Shown here: positions 33,584 to 43,989 of the stretch, one piece after another
How positions within the stretch are numbered: position 1 is the first letter of the stretch
How the letters are laid out: every line of letters begins with the position of its first letter
Source: Hyperoplus lanceolatus
Taxonomy: Eukaryota; Chordata; Actinopteri; Uranoscopiformes; Ammodytidae
Assembly (NCBI GenBank): GCA_026929865.2
Contig: CM049397.1
Location: 496,001-560,000 of the forward strand
Direction of reading: 5' to 3'
Length of the DNA: 64,000 nucleotides
The notes under the pieces: generated by a model
Told to the model about the DNA's origin: nothing
The model's input: only the letters and a program-made list of their open reading frames with translations
Databases searched by the model: none
Program-made: the position numbers and the translations under genes

Positions 33584-34745
33584 CTTGAGGGCCCGTAACT
33601 TCGCATCGGCGGCGCCCCACCAGTCGGCTGGGCTCAAACGCATCTACGAACCACCTCTGTGCTCTTTCCAAACTCGAGTCCCAAGTTGTGGCCAATTGAC
33701 GGTTGCAATCGTGGCAAGTCTGCAAAAAAATGGCCGCTCTTTCAAAGACGTTTTTGTTAAGGGCGGGCATGTTTTTTGAGCTATCTCGCTAAAACCCCTA
33801 TGGTCCAAGAGCACATTATAGACATGTGCTTCTTGGTCCCCTGATGCTGTGTACACAATTTGGTGATGATAGGTTGGAAATCCACAAAGTACATGTCACT
33901 TGACAGTATTTCAGGTTATGCAAATTAGGAAAAAAAATCATGGCTGACCCATGGCTATCAAGTCAATCAGATTCAGTGGAAAGGGGCGTGGCCTGTCAAA
34001 CATTGCATTTTTGAATTATGGTTTTCGCATTTGTGGCGCATTTGTGTCTCGACAAGCCTCGCGCGACTTGCTGCCACATGTGTTCTGCACGGCCACCATT
34101 GACCAAAATGTTTACGCAGGGGCGGGGCTTATTAGCAAATCGGCTGTAACTCATTAATCATAGGTCCTATCATAAAACTTGCTGGATATGTGCAGAAGAC
34201 ATGTGGTAGCTTGTCCCTCAAAGCTTGCCGAGATTAACCCAAGGGAGCGCCACAAATGCGAAAAACACAATACAAAAATGCAATGTTTGACAGGCCACGC
34301 CCCTTTCCCCCTAACTCTGATAGACTTGAAATTTCTTACACATGTACAGTTTACGATGCTCTACAATAAAGCCTTTTGGACCTTAGGGGTCAGCTATGAT
34401 TTTTTTCTTCCCTAATTTACATGACCTGAAATACAGTCAAGTGACATTTACTTCGTGGATTTCCAACCTATCATCACCAAATTGTGTACACAGCATCAGG
34501 GGACCAACATACACGTGGGTATAAAGTTTTAGCGAGATAGCTCAACAAACATGGCCGCCCTTAGCGAAAACATCCTCGCAAGAGTGGCCATTTTTCTGCA
34601 GATTTGCCACAATTGGCCACAACTTGGGACTCGAGTTTGGAAAGCGTGCAGCGGCGGTTCGTAGAAGCGTTGGAGCCGGGCCGACGGGTGGGGCGCCACC
34701 AATGCGGGGCTGGCGGTCAGCGCCGGGTGGCCCGTAATTTCAAAA
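33584..34745. repeat. Foldback element with about 440-bp inverted arms
   Basis: The left arm (about 33608-34038) and right arm (about 34247-34702) are inverted copies. They can be followed through gcggcgccccacc, the CTCGAGTCCCAAGTTGTGGCC block, the ggatttccaacctatcatca block and GGGGCGTGGCCTGTCAAAC. The 208-bp centre holds a single copy of a unit that is tandemly duplicated in the related element at 59655-60770. The outer sequence gagggcccgtaac at the left matches the end motif of that element. Confidence 0.8.
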
Positions 34746-35040
34746 TCTCTGCGGGATTTTTTAGTTTATATTTTGATGTCCCTTCCAACTACTTTTCAGT
34801 CATTCTGTACAAATCTTCAGTTTACGCTTACTACTGCTTCTTTCTGTTTCCTAAAGCTGGCGCATCCAGGCGGAAGCTGTGCGGAGTTTCGAAGCAAAGC
34901 GTCTCGAGACCCGTGCAATGCATCCTGGTGCATGTAGGAGCTGTAAAAACAGCTGCGTCATCACGGCAAATCCGAAAAACCTGGTGTTCATTTCTGATAT
35001 TGTCAAATTGTTTCTGCCTTTTGAGGTGCATAAGATGTGT
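34746..35040. other. Spacer between two inverted-repeat elements
   Basis: No gene or known repeat recognised. Confidence 0.4.
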
Positions 35041-35519
35041 AATATTTCGGTAACACTTTATTTGAAGGCGTATACATAACGCTGTCATAAGACTGTCATA
35101 AGACTGTCATTACACTGTCATGACATATGTCATGAACATTATGAATGGTTATGAATGGTTATGACTGTTGTCATAAAGTGTCATTCGGTAAATTATGTCA
35201 CGTTTAATGACACATTGACATTGTATGAGATGTCTTTTTTATGACAACCTGACATAAGCTAAGACAAAATAACTTGTCCGTGTCTTTGTAATGACAACCT
35301 GACATTAATGAAGACAAAATATCTTGGTTATGTCGACTTGACATTAACCAATAACATGACCTGTCATAAACATGTAATAGTAGGCTTAATAATCAAATGT
35401 AAAAAAAACTGTTTTGATTTATGTTGTAAGATTACATTAAACTGTCATATGTGGAAGGTTTTGATATTGACTGTCATGAGACCTTTATTATACTGTCATG
35501 AATGTTTCTGTTGGCCTGA

Positions 35520-35900
35520 AGTAAAGTGAAACAATTTGGACAGTTCATTAACATGTCATGAAGCGTTATTACACTGTCTAATGCCTTTATAACAGGCTCA
35601 TGAATGATTCTGTAGGACCAAAGTAAAGTGAAACAATTTGGACATTTCATTAACATGTCATGAAGCGTTATTACACTGTCTAATGCCGTTATAATATGCT
35701 CATGAATGATTCTGTTGGCCTGAAGTAAAGTGAAACAATTTGGACAGTTCATTAACATGTCATGAAGCGTTATTACACTGTCTAATGCCTTTATAACATG
35801 CTCATGAATGATTATTTTGGCCTAAAGTAAAGTGAAACAATTTGGACAGTTCATTAACATGTCATTAAGTGTTATTACACTGTCTAATTTTGACATTGAC
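35520..35900. repeat. Tandem ~100-bp units, left arm of palindrome (about 4 copies)
   Basis: Each unit includes gtgaaacaatttggacagtt, cattaacatgtcatgaagcg and ttattacactgtctaatgcc. Four copies, each about 103 bp, are followed by a diverged partial. Confidence 0.85.
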
Positions 35901-38539
35901 TGTCATGAAACCTTTATTATACTGTCATGAAGTATTGACTTTACCTCAAAGTGAAACAATTTGGACTTTTCAGTAAATATTATTACACTTAATTATACAC
36001 ACAACAGTGTTAACTGCAGTAGTATCCCCTTTATAGATGTAACATGAAGCATATCAGTATTACATGTGGAAAATACCTTAACAAAAGCAATATAAGTCAA
36101 GACAGTCTGTTTTATTTGCATTGAGACACTTAACAAAAAATATATACATACACTTAAAACAGAAATAAGAACTACTACTTTAAAATCAAATGCACTTTCC
36201 AGTCCTTAAATTAACAATCCAGAGATTGTATGTTATATAATATATGTTATAATGGCTGCTAAAAATCACCAGGAAGAGATCAGCTTAAACACAAAAGGAG
36301 GGCAAATGGCACTCAGCCTTCAAACTTTGTAGGCATGTTAGCTTCAGCATATAACTAGTGCAAACTTGTAAGTGAATACGGTGCTTAAACAGGCAGATTG
36401 CAGATCAGCAAATCATAGAGCTATTAGCACACACAATAATAACAGAAATATACATTAGATCAGGTTGAAGTAAATAAAAGATACATAAAATAAAAGAGAC
36501 TGTGTAGGCCTACTGCCCTGGCAGTGCGTAGTATGGAGCATGACAGCCAGCTAACATTTAAAAGCCCAATAAAGAATAAAAGACACAATGCTTGACTTCT
36601 CTTGTTTCTTCGTGAACCTTGTATTGGTAGGTTTTTCTTTGTAAAACTGTAACATAGACATGAAAAAATAAATCAATACACACACAGTACCAGACCTATA
36701 CAGACAGTAGACAATACACAGTAAGTAGTATATGGTAAGTATACACACAGCTATGCTATTCCTATTTAAGTATTAAACAACACATGACTGTAAAAACACA
36801 GCTTTGCATGTATGACAAAGTATAGTGAGCTAGCAAACAATTAGCTTCTGTAGTAGTGTACCTGCTAGCTAACAGGGCCACATGTGCAATCAAATAAACA
36901 TACAAGTAGCTTACTTTACATTCTTACACCTGAAAGCTAATGTTAACATTGCACACTATCAACACTTACAGACAAATAGTCTCCAAGGCAAAGGCGTTAT
37001 AAAGAAATATCCTGCAGCATTTATCTGTAGGCTATGCTGGTCCTATAGTCTGCATACAACTGTGAACAAAATGTAGGCTACATCAAACACCGGTGATGTG
37101 GCGCTAGATCCTGTATGAAACACGTGAGGGCTCACTCTGACACTTTTTCCAAAAACCAAGATAAAATAAAAATATTAACACTTCATATTCACTTGGGAAA
37201 ACTGCTATACAACAATACTTGCAATTGCAATATGTCAAGACAGTCTGTGCTGCCTTAACTATAAGTCAGTAATTATTGTTGTATAGCAGTTTTTCAAAGT
37301 AAATATGACGTTTTAATATTTTCATTTTTGGAAAAAGCGTCAGAGTGAGCCCTCACGTGTTGCATACAGGATCTAGCGCCAAATCTCCGGTCGTTGCCTA
37401 GCTTACAATTTTTTTTCCCAGTTGTATGCAGTCTACCGGGACATCATAGCCTATACATGCTGCTGAGTATTTCTTTATAACGCCTTTGCCTTGGAGACTA
37501 TTTGTCTGTAAGTGTTGATAGTGTGCAATGTTAACATTAGCTTTCAGGTGTAAGAATGTAAAGTAAGATACTTGTATGTTTTTTGATTGCACATGTGGCC
37601 CTGTTAGCTAGCAGGTACACTACTACAGAAGCTAATTGTTTGCTAGCTCACTATACTTTGTCATACATGCTAAACTGTGTTTTTACAGTCATGTGTTGTT
37701 TAATACTTAAATAGGAATAGCATAGCTGTGTGTATACTTACCATATACTACTTAGTGTGTATTGTCTACTGTCTGTATAGGTCTGGTACTGTGTGTATAT
37801 TGATTTATTTTTTCATGTCTATTTTACAGTTCTACAAAGAAAAACCTACCAATACACATGGGCTTTTAAATGTTAGCTGGCTGTCATGCTCCATACTACG
37901 CACTGCCAGGGCAGTAGGCCTACACAGTCTCTTTTATTTTATGTATCTTTTACCTTTTATCTTTTACTTCAACCTGATCTAATGTATATTTCTGTTTTTA
38001 TTGTGTGTGCTAATAGCTCTATGATTTGCTGATCTGCAATCTGCCTGTTTAAGCACCGTATTCACTTACAAGTTTGCACTAGTTGTATGCTGAAGCTAAC
38101 ATGCCTACACAGTTTGAAGGCTGAGTGCCATTTGCCCTCCTTTTGTGTTTAAGCTGATCTCTTCCTGGTGATTTTTAGCAGCCATTATAACATATATTAT
38201 ATAACATACAATCTCTGGATTGTTAATTTAAGGACTGGAAAGTGCATTTGATTTTAAAGTAGTTCTTATATCTGTTTTAAGTGTATGTATATATTTTTTT
38301 GTTTAGTGTCTCAATGCAAATAAAACAGACTGTCTTGACTTATATTGCTTTTGTTAAGGTATTTTCCACATGTAATACTGATATGCTTCATGTTACATCT
38401 ATAAAGGGGATACTACTGCAGTTAACACTGTTGTGTGTATAATTAAGTGTAATAATATTTACTGAAAAGTCCAAATTGTTTCACTTTGAGGTAAAGTCAA
38501 TACTTCATGACAGTATAATAAAGGTTTCATGACAGTCAA

Positions 38540-39110
38540 TGTCAAAATTAGACAGTGTAATAACGCTTAATGACATGTTAATGAACTGTCCAAATTGTTT
38601 CACTTTACTTCAGGCCAAAATAATCATTCATGTGGCATTAGACAGTGTAATAACGCTTCATGACATGTTAATGAACTGTCCAAATTGTTTCACTTTACCT
38701 GAGGCCAAAATAATCATTCATGAGCCTGTTATAAAGGCATTAGACAGTGTAATAACGCTTCATGACATGTTAATGAACTGTCCAAATTGTTTCACTTTAC
38801 CTGAGGCCAAAATAATCATTCATGAGCCTGTTATAAAGGCATTAGACAGTGTAATAACGCTTCATGACATGTTAATGAACTGTCCAAATTGTTTCACTTT
38901 ACCTGAGGCCAAAATAATCATTCATGAGCATGTTATAACGGCATTAGACAGTGTAATAACGCTTCATGACATGTTAATGAAATGTCCAAATTGTTTCACT
39001 TTACTTTAGTCCTACAGAATCATTCATGAGCCTATTATAAAGGCATTAGACAGTGTAATAACGCTTCATGACATGTTAATGAACTGTCCAAATTGTTTCA
39101 CTTTACTTCA
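38540..39110. repeat. Tandem ~100-bp units, right arm of palindrome (about 6 copies)
   Basis: These are inverted counterparts of the left-arm units (caaattgtttcactttac...). Six copies, one shortened by about 15 bp. The open 156-codon frame here arises because the unit length leaves one frame free of stops; it is not a gene. Confidence 0.85.
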
Positions 39111-39299
39111 GGCCAACATAAACATTCATGACAGTATAATAAAGGTCTCATGACAGTCAATATCAAAACCTTCCACATATGACAGTTTAATGTAATCTTA
39201 CAACATAAATCAAAATAGTTTTTTTTACACTTGATTATTAAGCCTGCTATTACATGTTTATGACAGGTCATGTTATTGGTTAATGTCAAGTCGACATAA

Positions 39300-39515
39300 C
39301 CAAGATATTTTGTCTTCATTAATGTCAGGTTGTCATTACTAAGACACAGACAAGTTATTTTGTCTTAGCTTATGTTAGGTTGTCATTACCAAGTTATTTT
39401 GTCTTAGCTTATGTCAGGTTGTCATTACCAAGTTATTTTGTCTTAGCTTATGTCAGGTTGTCATTACCAAGACATCGACAAGTTATTTTGTCTTTGCTTA
39501 TGTCAGGTTGTCATA
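39300..39515. repeat. Tandem ~39-bp units at the right arm
   Basis: aagttattttgtcttagctt plus atgtcaggttgtcattacc is repeated four to five times. The left arm has about two counterparts (35240-35330). Confidence 0.8.
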
Positions 39516-39714
39516 AAAAAGACATCTCATACAATGTCAATGCGTCATTAAACGTGACATAATTTACCGAATGACACTTTATGACAACAGTCATAACCAT
39601 TCATAACCATTCATAATGTTCATGACATGTGTCATGACAGTGTAATGACAGTCTTATGACAGTCTTATGACAGCGTTATGTATACGCCTTCAAATAAAGT
39701 GTTACCAATATTTC

Positions 39715-40129
39715 CAATAATTTTAAAGGCTTGAAGTTGAGTCTAATCACTCTACTTCTTTTGTACTAATTCTTGTTTTTACGATGCATGCGGATGCCCC
39801 ATGTGAGACCTTATACATCATATTCACCACATATTGGGTTATCTGGGTGAGGATTTACATTGAGCAACATATGTTGGTGTCCTTTGGGACGTTAATTTAC
39901 ATAATTTTGTTTTCCCATACTTGAATGAATGTTTTTGGTGCAGATTCTATAAAGAGGAATAATTGCTACACAGCCAATTGCAAGATGACAAAACAACCTG
40001 TTGTCTGTTGACACTTTTTATATGCAGCTTTTGGTCATTGCTGTAACCACAGGAAGAAGACTGCAGGTATTTAGCAGTAATGCATTTTGCAGAATAATGT
40101 TTTTTCAATTACAATGGTGTTATTTTTAC
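39715..40129. other. Intron next to mamdc2 exon
   Basis: AT-rich intron; the polypyrimidine and branch regions of neighbouring exons lie elsewhere. No repeat recognised. Confidence 0.45.
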
Positions 40130-40226
40130 CTGCTGTGATTTGGCAGTCCCCCGGGCTTACGGTGATGTCATCGATGGCTACCAGGCCACATTCCCAGAAG
40201 TTCTTACATATGCTGACAAACACTAC
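40130..40226 (-). CDS. mamdc2: mamdc2 exon, end of MAM domain 3
   Basis: Acceptor cccctttaag|GTAG and donor CAGCAG|gtaaaa bound a 97-nt exon entering in phase 0 and leaving in phase 1. It encodes VVFVSICKNFWECGLVAIDD followed by ITVSPGDCQITA, the closing strands and last cysteine of MAM3. The CK.FW.CGLVA.DDIT wording is specific to MAMDC2 MAM3 among MAM proteins I know. It joins to the 31.9-kb exon through a split Gly codon. The 8.1-kb intron that follows contains the giant palindrome. Confidence 0.92.
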
Positions 40227-40367
40227 CTTAAAGGGGAAAACAAGAGAACCCTTTACTCAACCGTTTTTCAGTCTCATCCATCCATTCAAATTCCAGTCTT
40301 TCTATTCTTCCACTCAGATCATTAAAAAATATACTTCTTCATACATTACCCTTCTAGTTCTTCATAC

Positions 40368-40633
40368 CTTGGAAAGCATGGGCTTCATGTAGGTGATTTC
40401 CACAGCAGTCCATACAGCCATGGAGGTGTTAGGGAGGCCCCACACTTTCTCCTGGGCCACATTGTTTTCGTCATAAATGTAGATAACCAGAGCATTGTCT
40501 ACTTTCCTGAATCCATGAAGGAGGTAATAGAACCTGAGGCAATACTTGTGGTTCCCTGGTAAGAAGGGACCATGAAGCCGACCCATAAAACCAGGCCTCG
40601 AAGTGAAACCAGTTTTTGCCAAGAGAAAACTAC
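40368..40633 (-). CDS. mamdc2: mamdc2 exon, middle of MAM domain 3
   Basis: Acceptor attcttcctag|GTAG and donor TTTCCAAG|gtatga bound a 266-nt exon that enters in phase 1 and leaves in phase 0. It encodes SFLLAKTGFTSRPGFMGRLH, then the core KYCLRFYYLLHGF and DENNVAQEKVWG, ending VEITYMKPMLSK. These are the central strands of a MAM domain, close in wording to MAMDC2 MAM3 (as recalled: RLYGPSLPGN, YCLRFHY, ENHVVQEKIW). It is separated from the next exon by an intron of only 141 bp, in contrast to the multi-kilobase neighbours. Confidence 0.93.
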
Positions 40634-40739
40634 CTAGGAAGAATAAAACAATGAACATAATTAAGAAAAGATAGGTAATGCCAGTTGAACTACAATACAT
40701 TTAATTACAATGGTATTAGTTATTAATATATAGATACAT

Positions 40740-41998
40740 AGATCATTAAACTTCAGGGAAGAAATTGGCCCAGACATGCCAAAAGGGTGAGAAAATATCA
40801 GAGGATTTCAGGAATAGAGTTGTGATTTGACATTTGTCTAGGGAAAGCTATCAATTAATTTAAAAAAAGTTTGAGCTCAATCGGTCCACCGTGAGGCAAA
40901 TCATCTACAAATGAGAGAGCTTTAAGAGTGACTGAACATCTGCCTAGAAGTAGACTTCCTTCGAAATATCCACAAGCGCCACAAGAAAAGTGATTTTTCA
41001 GTTAAAAGCCAACCCAAACATTACATCTTGTGATTTGAATACCTCTTGAAGCATCTGGGACAGATGTGTATGGTTCCACAATAAGAAGAAAACTCAGTCA
41101 ACATAGGAGGGTTGCTGAAAAAGCCTCTGCTCTCAAAAAAGGAACCAAACTGCTCGTCACAACTTTGCCAGAGACCACCTGGAGATACCTGAAGTCTTCT
41201 GGAAGTCTCTTCTGTGGACAGATTAGTCCAAAATTTAACTGTTTGGTCATAACCAAAACTGCCATGTTAGGGCAAAAACGCAACTCTGCCTACCACCAAA
41301 AGAACCTTTTCCAAAGTGAAGAATGGTGGCGGCAGATGGTTTGCAAATCTCCAGATGTAATGTTTGGGTTGGCTTTTAACTGAAAAATCACTTTTCATGT
41401 GCCGCTTATGGATATTTTTGAAGGAAGTCCACTTCTAGGCAGATGTTCAGTCACTCTGAGAGCTCTCCATTTCTAGATTATTTGCCTCACGGTGGACCGA
41501 TGGAGCTCAAACTTTTTTTTAAATTAATTGATAGCTGTCCCCAGGCAAATGTGCAACATCATAACCCTATTCCTGAGATCCTCTGAGATTTTCTTTCCTC
41601 TTGGCGTGTCTGGCCTGTATGGGTTCACTTTGGTGGGCCTAAACTGACCTGGTTTGATCTCTGTTTTATCAAGTGCCACCCAATTTCTTCCCTAAAGATA
41701 TCTCATTACATTGGTCAATTTCATCACTCAATTCAGTCCACCTGATTGTGTTTACCTGCTTGATTTAAGCAATGCAGCTCAGGGTTCATAAACTTTAGCA
41801 AATACAAAAGTTGTCAAATCATTTGTTTTATCTGTTTCAACAAATGATTTTCGGAAAAGAAAGATTTTGAATTGATAAACAGACATCTGTTATTTCATAT
41901 AAAAATACTGGTATTGATAAAGATGAATTAATAATGGTTAAACTAAATACAATTCCAAAATGCTCAAGGGGTTCACATACTTTCAAGCAGCACTGTAT
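40740..41998 (+). mobile_element. Tc1-like transposon with inverted-duplicated 5' coding end
   Basis: The plus strand 40780-41140 carries decayed N-terminal transposase sequence (KISEDFRNRVVI, KKFELNRSTVRQIIYK, LKANPNITSCDLNTS, MYGSTIRRKLSQH), followed by parts of the catalytic region to about 41340. From about 41350 to 41715 the N-terminal coding sequence recurs in reverse orientation (ggctcacggtggaccg and matching blocks). The right terminus (gttcacatactttcaagcag then cactgta, near 41998) is Tc1-like; the left terminus is missing. The C-terminal half of the transposase was replaced by the inverted 5' copy. Confidence 0.78.
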
Positions 41999-42089
41999 GT
42001 TTTGTGCTTACTTAATAAAGACAATATAGATATTCTGATACGTTCCGCATACTCCTCCGGTATAGCCATTAGTCATAAATCCAGCATAC

Positions 42090-42500
42090 AGAAAATATAG
42101 AATTTTTCAGTGATAAACCTGTTAAAGGCCCTCTGAGGAACTCTGTTTCTGTGAATTCTAGCGGCCCCTTAGGACAAAAGCAGTAGTGTTTTTACGACGC
42201 CAGCTGTCGTAAAGGTCTTTTCTAGTACGTGCCAGCCTGTGCCTCCATCACGCGATTTGTAAGCAATATGTCCATGTTGGAAGCCAGTCAACGAGAGAAG
42301 GCACGATGGATCGCGATGAGGTACTGTGTTTATATGTGACTATTTCAGATTAATAATGCTAATTTGATGATGATTAAGCAGATTAAACTTTGATTTAGTA
42401 CCGTTCTTAAACCTAGGTTAAGACGACATAAGTTAACAACTAGCAGAGTTGGTTGTTTTGTCATTGTAGGCTGATGTATTTGGGGTTTGGGATCAACATT
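42090..42500. repeat. Repeat related to the TTAA-element family (older subfamily)
   Basis: The block containing gacgccagctgtcgtaaagg, ggaagccagtcaacgagaga and ggcacgatggatcgcgatga matches 54816-55240 in reverse complement. Shorter stretches match the TTAA elements at 21.3, 53.9 and 55.9 kb. Terminal TTAA sites were not resolved here. Confidence 0.65.
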
Positions 42501-42649
42501 CACTATTTAGCTTAGGTTATAATAATAAATAACTAGTTAATAAATAAAAACCAAACAACATTTATGCATGTTTGCTTAGCTGGCAGGTAAGCTTAGCTTC
42601 ATCCCGACTCCAGGAATGTATTATGCTTATATCTTCTGCTTCATTGAAT

Positions 42650-42880
42650 TAATTTATAAATGCTGTCTTACAGAGGTGTTTAATGTGGGTGTCAAAGTTG
42701 GTCTGAGGGTCCATTTTAACACAGAGGTTGGTGACGGATCTGGAAAGGGAGATGTTTTGGCCAGAGAAAGTTATATTGGTGATAGTGGGGGAGCGGAGCT
42801 GACGTGCCGTGCCAACAAGGATGGCTTCTGTTTTGGAGCTGTTGAGTTGAAGGAAGTTGAGCTTATCCACGCCTCTATCC
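42650..42880 (-). mobile_element. LINE (L2/Rex-type) reverse-transcriptase C-terminal fragment
   Basis: The minus strand reads KLNFLQLNSSKTEAILVGTA, RQLRSPTITNITFSGQNI and SVTNLCVKMDPQTNFDTHIK, the strand and thumb regions after the active site in L2-type LINEs. It is truncated at both ends. Sequence just right of it (cagtggcgactggtcatt at 42881) is the start of a common hAT family. Confidence 0.78.
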
Positions 42881-42964
42881 AGTGGCGACTGGTCATTAGG
42901 GGCACGTGGGGCGAAGCCCCACCTACAAGAAAGAAAAATAAATATATATATATATATATATATA

Positions 42965-43830
42965 TACACTCAACAAAAATATAAACGCAACACTTTTGTT
43001 TTTGCTCCCATTTTTCATGAGATGGACTTAAAGATCTAAATTTCATTCCAGATACACAATTGTACCATTTCTCTCAAACATTGTTCACAAATCTGTCTAA
43101 ATGTGTGATAGTGAGCACTTCTGCTTTGCTGAGATAATCCATCCCACCTCACAGGTGTGCCACATCAAGATGCTGATCTGACATCATGATTAGTGCACAG
43201 GTGTGCCTTAGACTGTCCACAATAAAAGGCCACCCTGAAATGTGCAGTTTTGTCTCACAGCAAAATGCCACAGATGCCACAAGCATTGAGGGAGCGTGCA
43301 ATTGGCATGCTGACAGCAGGAATGTCAACCAGATCTGTTGCTCGTGCATTGAATGTTCATTTCTCCACCATAAGCCGTCTCCAGCAACTTCGCACAGCCA
43401 TTGAAGAGGAGTGGAACAACATTCCACAGGCCACGATTGATAATCTGATAAACTCTATGCGAAGAAGATGTGTTGCACTGCATGAGGCAAATGGTGGTCA
43501 CACCAGATACTGACTGGTTCTGAGTCCCCAGACCCCCAATAAAGCAAAAAAATGCACATTTCAGAGTGGCCTTTTATTGTGGACAGTCTAAGGCACACCT
43601 GTGCACTAATCATGATGTCAGATCAGCATCTTGATGTGGCACACCTGTGAGGTGGGATGGATTATCTCAGCAAAGCAGAAGTGCTCACTATCACACATTT
43701 AGACAGATTTGTGAACAATGTTTGAGAGAAATGGTACAATTGTGTATCTGGAATGAATTTTAGATCTTTAAGTCCATCTCATGAAAAATGGGAGCAAAAA
43801 CAAAAGTGTTGCGTTTATATTTTTGTTGAG

Positions 43831-43832
<2 letters not shown>
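42965..43832 (+). mobile_element. Compact Tc1-like element with long inverted ends and an intact mini-ORF
   Basis: Inverted ends of about 210 bp (CACTCAACAAAAATATAAAC... at 42967; its reverse complement ending at 43832) lie inside a TA microsatellite that supplied the TA target. The interior is an internally deleted transposase gene whose remaining N- and C-terminal parts are in the same frame (43265-43513). The two inverted ends are almost identical, which suggests a young copy relative to its neighbours. Confidence 0.87.
43265..43513 (+). CDS. 82-residue Tc1 transposase deletion product: HTH domain joined to C-terminus
   Basis: The ORF begins with ATG at 43265. Residues 1-40 (MPQMPQALRERAIGMLTAGM, then STRSVARALNVHFSTISRLQ) are the first helix-turn-helix of the paired-like DNA-binding domain. 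Residues 41-82 (QLRTAIEEEWNNIPQATIDN, MRRRCVALHEANGGHTRY) are the transposase C-terminus. About 250 central residues, including the entire DDE catalytic core, are missing by an in-frame deletion, probably across a short CAGC repeat. It has no stop or frameshift. If expressed it could bind Tc1 ends but could not cut; this is inference. Chance preservation is also possible because the element is young. Confidence 0.65.
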   Translation: MPQMPQALRERAIGMLTAGMSTRSVARALNVHFSTISRLQQLRTAIEEEWNNIPQATIDNLINSMRRRCVALHEANGGHTRY

Positions 43833-43862
<30 letters not shown>

Positions 43863-43989
43863 CCACACCACCTGGTACAAAGCCATAATAATGCTATGTT
43901 ATCAGTCTGTCTCTCAAGGCCTAGGAAAAGGCTCGGAGAATATACCAGCGCTTAAGGGAATCATATAATCATGCAATGTGAAGCACAGA

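Larger units (their letters stand above)
35041..39714. mobile_element. Giant palindromic element: 2.2- and 2.4-kb inverted arms with 8-bp TSD
   Basis: The element at 35049-39706 begins GGTAACACTTTATTTGAAGG and ends with its reverse complement. The identical flanks AATATTTC lie at 35041-35048 and 39707-39714. The arms are 35049-37217 and 37274-39706 around a 56-bp loop, alignable throughout with few mismatches. Arm lengths differ mainly because the right arm has more copies of a roughly 100-bp tandem unit and of a roughly 39-bp unit, while the left has an extra block near 36570-36620. No protein-coding sequence was recognised. An 8-bp TSD with terminal GGTAACAC fits a non-autonomous element mobilised by an unidentified (hAT- or KDZ-like) transposase; the class is inference. 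Confidence 0.88.

Noticed and set aside
38539..39009. 156-codon open frame
   Set aside because: It is composed only of the ~100-bp tandem unit of the palindrome; the amino-acid repeat mirrors the DNA repeat and has no homologue.
35474..39110. CRISPR-like array
   Set aside because: The repeats are contiguous tandem units without spacers, in a eukaryotic transposon.
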